From Rickettsiales bacterium (GTDB taxonomy: Bacteria; Pseudomonadota; Alphaproteobacteria; Rickettsiales; Rickettsiaceae), in the NCBI GenBank assembly GCA_947453775.1, contig CANGHM010000048.1:1-5226 (forward strand): a stretch of DNA of 5,226 nucleotides, read 5' to 3'. Shown here one piece after another: positions 1 to 5,029 of this stretch. The first letter of the stretch is position 1. Every line of letters begins with the position of its first letter. A program made the position numbers and the translations under genes. The notes under the pieces are model-generated. The model saw nothing but the letters and a program-made list of their open reading frames with translations, did not search any database and was not told the DNA's origin.

Positions 1-1
1 A

Positions 2-430
2 TCTGAGTTGACTAATCAAGCGAAAAAAAAATTATCAGGGAAAATTATCGAATGTCAAAATAACTTCAAAAAACACGATCAGCTTGGTCAAGATTTTTGC
101 CCTAAGCTGCTACCGACACTAAAAACTAAATTAGCAAAATTAACTTTAGATCTTGATAAGACAGATGTAGAGGCCAAAGCAATTCAAAAAAATTTAAAAG
201 AGATTTCAAGTTTCTTTAAGAATCAGATGGCTCAGCTTTCTTTAGAGTATGAAAGACCAGATAAGACCGATATAAAGGAATTATATACAATCAATGATCT
301 GTGCCAACATTTAGATTTCCTAAAAGATCCAGAATGCAACGTTGAAGAATTAATGCATCTTAAATTTGACATAGGTTTTACTGGAGAAACGACTGTGCCT
401 TCTTATGGATATGCTGCTGCAGCAGCATAA
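2..430 (+). CDS. Hypothetical lysine-rich helical protein, 5' partial, poly-Ala C-terminus
   Basis: I do not recognise this protein. The frame is open to the left edge, so the gene probably begins upstream. A TTG at base 8 could start a 140-residue product, but no clear ribosome binding site is visible. Numbered from that TTG, residues 1-80 are rich in Lys, Gln, Leu and Asn with heptad-like hydrophobic spacing (about 34-80), which suggests helical or coiled-coil structure. Residues 85-125 are more acidic (DIKELYTINDLCQHLDFL), and the end is TTVPSYGY followed by five Ala. There is no membrane segment, no signal peptide in the visible part, and no catalytic motif. Three cysteines (16, 31, 99) and C110 are scattered rather than arranged as a metal site. 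That it is a real gene is supported by the long open frame in AT-rich DNA and its biased composition. It could be the C-terminal part of a larger cytoplasmic or secreted protein. Confidence 0.6.
   Translation, partial: SELTNQAKKKLSGKIIECQNNFKKHDQLGQDFCPKLLPTLKTKLAKLTLDLDKTDVEAKAIQKNLKEISSFFKNQMAQLSLEYERPDKTDIKELYTINDLCQHLDFLKDPECNVEELMHLKFDIGFTGETTVPSYGYAAAAA
410..429. repeat. Perfect 20-bp palindrome over the poly-Ala codons
   Basis: The ten bases tatgctgctg (410-419) are followed directly by their exact reverse complement cagcagcata (420-429), and the symmetry breaks at both flanks (a409/a430). It covers the Tyr-Ala-Ala-Ala-Ala-Ala codons and the first two bases of the stop codon of the preceding gene. 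In RNA it could fold into an 8-bp GC-containing stem with a TGCA loop. No T-run follows, so it is not a standard intrinsic terminator. It may be a protein-binding dyad, an mRNA 3'-end stabiliser, or simply the result of alternating GCT and GCA alanine codons. Confidence 0.75.
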
Positions 431-475
431 GTCAATTTATGATCTGTATGGGGTATATGTTAGTTCATTATTTTT

Positions 476-547
476 CTTTGCTCTAACTTTGCAGCACCGC
501 AACAGAGCGTGAGTTGTATAGTTATCACATCGGCGTTAAGAGCAAAG
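476..547. repeat. Imperfect inverted repeat, 47-nt spacer
   Basis: The left arm ctttgctctaac (476-487) pairs with the right arm gttaagagcaaag (535-547) over 12 positions, with a single extra base in the right arm. The interior is visibly more GC-rich than the flanks (gcagcaccgcaacagagcg at 491-509). This pattern suits a long RNA hairpin, a small non-autonomous mobile element, or the remnant of an insertion-sequence end. No transposase reading frame is present, and I could not identify flanking target-site duplications with confidence. Confidence 0.5.
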
Positions 548-667
548 CAATATGTCATTATTTGCTTATACTGATTTTCATGTACAAATAATCCCGTATG
601 ATACGATTATTTCATATACCTGATTTAAATTTTTTTATATTTGATTTTTTAATTTGTGCTATAAAAA

Positions 668-696
668 TTGACAACTTTAACTAATTGAAATAGTAT
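668..696 (+). promoter_or_regulatory. Sigma70-type promoter for the small membrane protein
   Basis: A consensus -35 TTGACA lies at 668-673. After 17 nt comes TAGTAT (691-696), which matches the -10 consensus at four of six positions. Transcription would start near 703, giving a leader of about 29 nt before the ATG at 732. TATACA at 694-699 is an alternative -10, but its 20-nt spacer is too long. Confidence 0.55.
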
Positions 697-731
697 ACAA
701 CAAAGGTCAACAAAATTTATGGTACATCAAA

Positions 732-995
732 ATGGATATAGAAAACAAAGATCAATACAATAACGATTTACGCTTGTGCTTAAATTATTTTGATGGATTA
801 TTTCCTCAATTGTCAGTTGTTTTAACTTGTGCTTTTCCATCGTCCTCTTTGTTGTTATCTTGGATAATGTTTCAATATACCGGTAGTACTTCCAAGGGGA
901 TGCTAGTTTTTATTTTGGTTTCCCTACCAGCCATATATCAAATTATGCTTAAATTTTGGATGACGAAAAAACCTTACGAAATTTATTCTTCCTAG
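732..995 (+). CDS. Small two-helix membrane protein, hypothetical
   Basis: This 87-residue protein belongs to no family I recognise. Residues 1-20 are polar (MDIENKDQYNNDLR). Two hydrophobic stretches follow: about 25-47 (LSVVLTCAFPSSSLLLSWIM region) and about 56-77 (GMLVFILVSLPAIYQIMLKF region). They are joined by a short loop, YTGSTSK, and the protein ends in a lysine-containing tail, MTKKPYEIYSS. This predicts a helical hairpin in the inner membrane with both ends in the cytoplasm, consistent with the KK pair at 79-80. The ATG at 732 is preceded by a good promoter but no clear Shine-Dalgarno sequence; AAAGG at 702-706 is too far away. It stands alone, convergent with the lipoprotein gene that ends at 1042. 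The membrane prediction is firm, but function is unknown. Confidence 0.6.
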   Translation: MDIENKDQYNNDLRLCLNYFDGLFPQLSVVLTCAFPSSSLLLSWIMFQYTGSTSKGMLVFILVSLPAIYQIMLKFWMTKKPYEIYSS

Positions 996-1022
996 TTTAC
1001 AATCTAGCGCATAGTTTAATAG

Positions 1023-1037
1023 TTCAGCAAAGCTGAA
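1023..1037. other. Small hairpin between convergent genes
   Basis: TTCAGC (1023-1028), a three-base loop AAA, and GCTGAA (1032-1037) form a perfect 6-bp stem in the 46-nt gap between two convergent stop codons. The position suits a bidirectional transcription end. However, five A residues follow on the plus strand and CTATTAAAC follows on the minus strand, so neither direction has the expected T-run. It is at best a weak or factor-assisted terminator. Confidence 0.3.
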
Positions 1038-1041
1038 AAAC

Positions 1042-1911
1042 CTAATGCTTACAATGCATCGGTATTTTTAGCGCCTCTGGCCAGACCTCATACCACCCTT
1101 TGTTGTGACCTACTCCAGGAAAAATTCTGGTAGATACACATTTGCTCGATATTTTATCGACAAACAATTGCGCAATAAAAGCAGGCACCACTTTATCACC
1201 TCCGCCTGAAAGATGAAGCTGAGGTATATGTTTTACCTTATGGGTAAAATCAATAGGATTAAGAGAATTATACATTGGTAATGATCTGTGATATTTATCA
1301 AAAGCCACTAAATCAAGATTACCAGCAATAGTTACAATACTGCGCACATTTGGATTAATGCTAGCTATTAAAACCACCGCTGCTCCACCACCAGAAAATC
1401 CTATCAAATCTAGAGTAGCACCTTGCGAAATCTTATTAATTGCATCATTTAAAGAAAATATTACCTCTTGACTTAAACGCGCCTCGGTCCAATAACATCT
1501 CTTGCAAAATGGGTTAAGATCAGGGTCAGTATACTGACATGGTCTTGCAATGTATACTACGTTTTGCCTGGCATCAAGTGTCGCCAGTTTCAGCAGCATA
1601 GGCTCTTGCGGCGTTGGATTACTTGAAACCATATCGCCTCTCCATACCACACCATCGCCCTCGATATAAACAACCAAAGGCTGACCTGGAGATTGAATTT
1701 TCTCGTAAGTAGTAAGTAAAAATTTACCCCCATGTACTAACTTTTTAGTAAATGCACCTTGCTGAGCAACTGAATCAGCAGCTTGTTGGCTTGCTACAAT
1801 ACTGTGCACACAAGAAGACAAAAAAGTCATCAGTAGAGCATATTGCAGGATCATGTTAACTAAATATTTGGCATGCGCGCTAAAGAAATGTATTAAATTT
1901 ATCATGCTCAC
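1042..1911 (-). CDS. Alpha/beta-hydrolase fold lipoprotein (putative esterase/lipase)
   Basis: This is a predicted serine hydrolase anchored in the envelope. Numbering starts at the GTG at 1911. A hydrophobic stretch (about 17-32) ends in the lipobox LSSC with the lipidated Cys at 34, so the mature protein should be a lipoprotein; residue 35 is Val, not the Asp retention signal known from E. coli. YIEGDG at 82-87 fits the oxyanion-hole strand. The nucleophile elbow is GFSGG with Ser173. The likely acid is Asp239 (SGGGDKVVP) and the likely catalytic His is 269 (GVGHNKGW), giving a full triad in canonical order. The cysteines at 125, 136 and 139 (RPCQYT, NPFCKRCY) could form a disulfide in the periplasm. 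The start immediately follows the stop of the M23 peptidase gene, so the two are probably cotranscribed and translationally coupled. An ATG two codons downstream (1905) is an equally good start; neither has a clear Shine-Dalgarno sequence. Substrate is unknown: a lipid, acyl ester or peptide are all possible. Confidence 0.8.
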   Translation of the reverse strand: MSMINLIHFFSAHAKYLVNMILQYALLMTFLSSCVHSIVASQQAADSVAQQGAFTKKLVHGGKFLLTTYEKIQSPGQPLVVYIEGDGVVWRGDMVSSNPTPQEPMLLKLATLDARQNVVYIARPCQYTDPDLNPFCKRCYWTEARLSQEVIFSLNDAINKISQGATLDLIGFSGGGAAVVLIASINPNVRSIVTIAGNLDLVAFDKYHRSLPMYNSLNPIDFTHKVKHIPQLHLSGGGDKVVPAFIAQLFVDKISSKCVSTRIFPGVGHNKGWYEVWPEALKIPMHCKH

Positions 1912-3174
1912 TTAGTTGCTAGAAAATTGGTAGCTTTCGTTATTATCTAAAAACTTATCGATATTTTGCAGCTGCTTGCGCATAGCTTTAAATTTACTCA
2001 AACGATCAGCGCTAAGAGCAGTGTCAGGCATAGTTTTAATGCTAAGTGGGTTAACCGCACGACCATTAATATGCACCTCGTAGTGTAGATGCGGCCCTGT
2101 AGAAGAGCCACTACTTCCAACATAAGCGATAATTTTACCTTGCGCAATTTTATAACCTAGCTTCATATCTTTATGAAACTTAGATAAATGAGCATAAAAA
2201 GTACTTAAATTCGAGCTATGCTTAACCTTAATATATCTACCATAACCAGCTTTAGTGCCCATTTCGGTAATAACTCCATCGCCAGCAGAATAAATTGGAG
2301 TGCCTGTTGGTGCAGCAAAGTCAATACCTTTATGCATTCTATGGTAGCCTAAGATTGGATGTTTTCTATTACCAAAAAGACTAGAAATTCTTGCAGCCTT
2401 CACAGGTGTTTTAAGCAAATTGCGCTTAAAGCTTTTACCTTCTTTTGAAAAATAAGATCCTAAATTACCAGAGTCGCTATATCGATATATATCGTATACT
2501 TGATTTGATAAATTAAGTTTTGCACATAATACATTGCCGTAATGAGAAAATTTTTCCTTTTCTACACTGAGCTTCTCTATCAATAGCTCTATAAAATCAC
2601 CAGATTTTACTTGGCGCTGAAAATCAATTTGGTGGCTATATGCCATAATAATCTCATTAACTACATTTAAAGGGATATCTAATGATTTAAGTGAAGCAAA
2701 TAATCCACTGCTGCGAATTTCAGCTTTAGTTTTGACCACCTGTTTAATTAAAGTCACTATACTTTCTTCAATACTAAAAGCATCGCCAGATTTAATAATT
2801 TTCAAGTAAGAGGTGTTATTAGGAGCCAAAATACCAATATTTCTTACAGCAAAAGATTTATTAGACTCATCAACTGGCTCTAGTGTGAGTATTAATTTTG
2901 ATTCTGGTTGTACTTTTTTATTAGCAACCTTTAAACTTTCTATAATATTATTTGTATCACTATTTTTTACGTGATGCTTTTTCAGCAACCCTAACAGGGT
3001 TTCGTTTTTGCGTAGAGTTAGTTGTAAATTAAGATTTGTCTGATCATCGCTATCTTCTTCATATTCATCTATACTGTTGCTAATGTTTTGCGCTACATAA
3101 GAAGTGCGGTGAATAAAGTTTTCTATTCCTACATAAACCATTAATGCAAAAAATATAAAAAGCAAAAAATGCAC
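1912..3174 (-). CDS. Membrane-anchored M23 (LytM) murein endopeptidase, MepM-like
   Basis: This zinc metallopeptidase is predicted to cut peptide cross-links in periplasmic peptidoglycan. Numbered from the GTG at 3174 (420 residues), it has an N-terminal membrane segment at 2-17 and an acidic linker (about 36-45). A LysM/OapA-like segment follows (about 46-101, LRKNETLLGLLKKHHV), then a Csd3/MepM-type second domain (about 155-225, with the SLDIPLNVVNEII and DFQRQVKSGD signatures). The M23 domain spans about 260-378. The zinc ligands are His281 and Asp285 (HKGID) and His364 of HLHYE; catalytic His329 (YAHL) and His362 complete the active site. All key residues are present, so it should be an active enzyme rather than a LytM activator. 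A basic tail of about 40 residues follows. Start: GTG has AGGAG 6 nt upstream. A TTG at 3246 would add 24 residues including Lys and Arg before the membrane segment, which fits positive-inside topology, but it has no ribosome binding site. The lipoprotein hydrolase gene follows with no gap. Confidence 0.9.
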   Translation of the reverse strand: MHFLLFIFFALMVYVGIENFIHRTSYVAQNISNSIDEYEEDSDDQTNLNLQLTLRKNETLLGLLKKHHVKNSDTNNIIESLKVANKKVQPESKLILTLEPVDESNKSFAVRNIGILAPNNTSYLKIIKSGDAFSIEESIVTLIKQVVKTKAEIRSSGLFASLKSLDIPLNVVNEIIMAYSHQIDFQRQVKSGDFIELLIEKLSVEKEKFSHYGNVLCAKLNLSNQVYDIYRYSDSGNLGSYFSKEGKSFKRNLLKTPVKAARISSLFGNRKHPILGYHRMHKGIDFAAPTGTPIYSAGDGVITEMGTKAGYGRYIKVKHSSNLSTFYAHLSKFHKDMKLGYKIAQGKIIAYVGSSGSSTGPHLHYEVHINGRAVNPLSIKTMPDTALSADRLSKFKAMRKQLQNIDKFLDNNESYQFSSN

Positions 3175-3180
3175 CTTATA

Positions 3181-3185
3181 CTCCT
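3181..3185 (-). promoter_or_regulatory. Shine-Dalgarno AGGAG deciding the M23 peptidase start
   Basis: On the minus strand AGGAG lies exactly 6 nt before the GTG at 3174-3172. It is the strongest ribosome binding site in the window. It favours GTG over the in-frame TTG at 3246, which is preceded by an AT-rich stretch without any purine-rich motif. The counter-argument is that the longer N-terminus would supply the positive charges expected before the membrane anchor. Confidence 0.5.
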
Positions 3186-3349
3186 GGGAGTCTCTATTAG
3201 GTAAAGATATTTGAGTGAAAATGATATTCTTCAAAGCAAAGTCCAAGTAATAAATTTATGAATCTATAGAAGTATTTTTTACCTAAATGTATTTAGTATG
3301 GTGTATATTTCTAATTTTGTAGCCAATACATCACTATAGTACTCTTAGT

Positions 3350-4072
3350 TCAATTAAACCACTTTTTTGTTAGAAAGGCAATAGCGCCACTTTTTCTCAA
3401 GGCAATAAGCGCCTGATCCACAGGATCTTTCAGCTGTGAGTTATGATTCATCGCTATAGAAAAATTACTTTTTGCATCAGCAATTTCAAAAACATTAAGC
3501 CCTGGATTGATCTTTTGGAATTTTTTTACTTGCGATGTTTCAATTATCACAGCATCAATTTTTTTTAATGTCAGCTCTTGCATTAATAATAAATTATTAC
3601 TTAGCAATTTTAGTTGCACTCCATCAACATTTTGTGCTATTTGATTGGCTTGATGGTGCCAGGTAGAGCCCATTTGCGCACCTATAATTTTGTCTTGCAA
3701 ATCATTTAAATTAGATATTTTTAAATTACTGATAATAGACATGCTAGAGCTGGCATAGCAAATAGAAAAGTCCATACTGCCCTGTCTTTTATCAGTTTTA
3801 GATAAACCAGCAATCAGCAAATCTACATCGCCACTATGCAACGCCGGAATAAGCGCTGGAAAAGCCATGTTTTTAATTTTTAATGATTTACCCATTTGCT
3901 TTGCAACTTCCTGAATTAAGTCTATATCAAAGCCAACGATCTGACCATTTTGAATAAATTCAAAAGGCTGATTATCGGAGCATGTTCCCACAACCAACAT
4001 CTGATTATTTGCGACTTGCTCAGATTTAGAGCACGATAAAAGCAACAGCAATAAAACCCAAGCAAATCTCAT
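3350..4072 (-). CDS. Family 3 extracellular solute-binding lipoprotein (amino-acid ABC transporter type)
   Basis: This is a predicted periplasmic receptor for an amino acid or similar small polar solute, feeding an ABC importer. Residues 1-13 are hydrophobic and lead to the lipobox LLSC with Cys14, so the protein is a lipoprotein. The SBP family 3 fold begins near 26 (LVVGTCSDNQPFEF). The family signature GFDIDLIQEVAKQMG lies at 47-61, followed by FPALIPALHSGDVDLLIAGLS (71-91) and TDKRQGSMDFS, where Arg96 is at the position that normally binds the ligand carboxylate. The second lobe holds the hinge-proximal GAQMGSTWHHQ (131-141) and DAVIIETS (173-180). Here Glu178 stands where many family members have Asp contacting the ligand amine. 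The 240-residue length is normal. Its ATG overlaps the HAD stop in an ATGA, so it is translationally coupled to that gene. No permease or ATPase gene lies in the window, so partners must be elsewhere. Ligand identity cannot be read from the sequence. Confidence 0.85.
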   Translation of the reverse strand: MRFAWVLLLLLLSCSKSEQVANNQMLVVGTCSDNQPFEFIQNGQIVGFDIDLIQEVAKQMGKSLKIKNMAFPALIPALHSGDVDLLIAGLSKTDKRQGSMDFSICYASSSMSIISNLKISNLNDLQDKIIGAQMGSTWHHQANQIAQNVDGVQLKLLSNNLLLMQELTLKKIDAVIIETSQVKKFQKINPGLNVFEIADAKSNFSIAMNHNSQLKDPVDQALIALRKSGAIAFLTKKWFN

Positions 4073-4935
4073 AGCCTAACAATACGGTTTACTGTTAAGT
4101 TTAAGCGCTCTGCTTGCTTATTAATTTTACTTAGCATTACATGCTCTTGGTCATCTTCTTCAACAATAGAATACATATTTCCAGTAGTAACAACAGCCGC
4201 ATCAATACCAATCTTATTTGCCCCTAGCACGTCGGTATCGAACGTGTCGCCTGTCATTAAAATACGCTCTTTAGCGACCTGAGGATACAAACTTAGCGCT
4301 TCTTGAAAGATTGGCTCAAAAGGCTTACCAATATATACAACCTTACCACCAAATTCTTCAAATTTATCAGCAAAATAACTAGCGCAATATATCACCTTAC
4401 CTCGCTCGATTAATATTTTATCGTTGTTGGCGCAAATGGCTGGAATTTTTAGCTCTGCAGCTTTTTGCAAAATATCGTAGTGACTTTGACTAACATCTTG
4501 TTGCAGTAATCCAAGTGATATAACCATAATATCGGCTTGCTCTAGATCGCTAACAGTTTGCAAATTAAATTGATTCCAAAGTTCAGCGTTATGATCCAGG
4601 CCAAAGTTATAAATTTTAGGATTACTAACATCAAAATATTTATGCGCATTAGAAAGCATATTTTTGGCAAGATCACCTGCTGTAATAATTGATTTAGAAG
4701 GTACTTGCAATCCTAACGAGGCTAATTTAATTGCAATTGCATCTTGAGTTCTGGAGGAGTTGGAAACAAAAATTAAGTTTTTGTGGACTAAAATCTTCTC
4801 GATGGTATTTTTTGCCCCAGGATAAAGATCGGCGCCATCAATGATCACCCCCCAAAGATCAAACAAAAATAAATCGTAATAATCAATCAAATCAACTAGG
4901 TTTGTAATATTATTAACAGGAGATAATTTAGACAT
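4069..4935 (-). CDS. HAD superfamily class IIA hydrolase (TIGR01459-like, NagD-related)
   Basis: This is a predicted cytoplasmic phosphatase of the aspartate-nucleophile HAD superfamily, 288 residues from the ATG at 4935. Motif I is FDLWGVIIDG with nucleophile Asp26; the usual second Asp is replaced by Trp28. I recall this D-x-W-G-V form as characteristic of a mainly alphaproteobacterial class IIA subgroup, so it is not a local defect. Motif II is FVSNSSR (Ser58, Asn59), the type IIA cap lies between motifs II and III, motif III is Lys204 in YIGKPFEP, and motif IV is MTGDTFDTDVLGA (Asp230, Asp235). The substrate is unknown; a sugar phosphate or nucleotide is plausible for the class. Start: the frame extends 22 codons further to a TTG at 5001, but that TTG is part of a -35 hexamer and a TATAAT lies inside the extension, so the extension is not transcribed from this promoter. 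ATG 4935 gives a family-typical N-terminus but lacks a clear Shine-Dalgarno sequence. It is the first gene of a pair with the solute-binding protein. Confidence 0.85.
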   Translation of the reverse strand: MSKLSPVNNITNLVDLIDYYDLFLFDLWGVIIDGADLYPGAKNTIEKILVHKNLIFVSNSSRTQDAIAIKLASLGLQVPSKSIITAGDLAKNMLSNAHKYFDVSNPKIYNFGLDHNAELWNQFNLQTVSDLEQADIMVISLGLLQQDVSQSHYDILQKAAELKIPAICANNDKILIERGKVIYCASYFADKFEEFGGKVVYIGKPFEPIFQEALSLYPQVAKERILMTGDTFDTDVLGANKIGIDAAVVTTGNMYSIVEEDDQEHVMLSKINKQAERLNLTVNRIVRL

Positions 4936-4971
4936 AAGTTGCAACCGGACTATGTTGAGAGTAATTTTTCG

Positions 4972-5001
4972 ATTATACTGTAACTTAGAAATGTTAAGCA
5001 A
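4972..5001 (-). promoter_or_regulatory. Sigma70-type promoter for the HAD/solute-binding protein operon
   Basis: On the minus strand a -35 TTGCTT (5001-4996) is followed after 18 nt by a perfect -10 TATAAT (4977-4972). Transcription should begin near 4965, leaving a leader of about 30 nt before the ATG at 4935. The promoter sits in the 94-nt divergent gap upstream of gyrB and rules against the longer reading frame of the HAD gene. Confidence 0.65.
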
Positions 5002-5018
5002 ATAATTTAACTCTAATT

Positions 5019-5022
5019 AGGA
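5019..5022 (+). promoter_or_regulatory. Ribosome binding site of gyrB
   Basis: AGGA lies 7 nt before the ATG at 5030, a normal Shine-Dalgarno spacing. It fixes the gyrB start, which also agrees with the ungapped alignment of the product to the E. coli GyrB N-terminus. Confidence 0.65.
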
Positions 5023-5029
5023 AAAATAG

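Larger units (their letters stand above)
431..731. other. Intergenic region rich in dyads, no convincing gene
   Basis: About 300 bases separate two plus-strand genes. Three dyads are visible: a 12/13-nt imperfect inverted repeat (476-487 with 535-547); an 8-bp perfect one, attatttg at 557-564 with caaataat at 585-592; and a looser one, gtatga at 596-601 with tcatatac at 612-619. A T-rich tract with two T-runs follows (about 629-652). The last dyad plus the T-rich tract might act as a weak terminator for transcription from the left, but the stem is imperfect. The right end holds the promoter of the next gene. The only open frame of note is a minus-strand stretch at 460-606 without a good start. 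I see no tRNA, CRISPR array or riboswitch. Confidence 0.5.

Noticed and set aside
594..652. Rho-independent terminator after the first gene
   Set aside because: The dyad at 596-619 is imperfect and AT-only in most pairs, and the T-run starts about 10 nt after the stem, so it is too weak to annotate as a terminator.
719..763. Alternative ATG at 719 just upstream of the small membrane protein
   Set aside because: It is in a different frame and stops after 14 codons. The AAAGG at 702-706 is 12 nt away, which is too far for a good site.
1023..1037. Intrinsic terminator between the convergent genes
   Set aside because: The 6-bp stem is perfect, but neither strand has a T-run after it, so it was listed only as a hairpin.
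3247..3349. Terminator or promoter in the gap between the binding protein and the M23 gene
   Set aside because: Only short AT-rich palindromes (actatagt at 3333-3340, agtact at 3338-3343) are present. No stem with a T-run and no -35/-10 pair of acceptable quality was found on the minus strand, so the M23 pair may be read through from upstream or use a weak promoter.
1042..4935. A single new four-gene system formed by the minus-strand block
   Set aside because: The genes fall into two tight pairs separated by 103-175 nt, and each product belongs to a common family. Nothing in the sequence ties the two pairs into one pathway.
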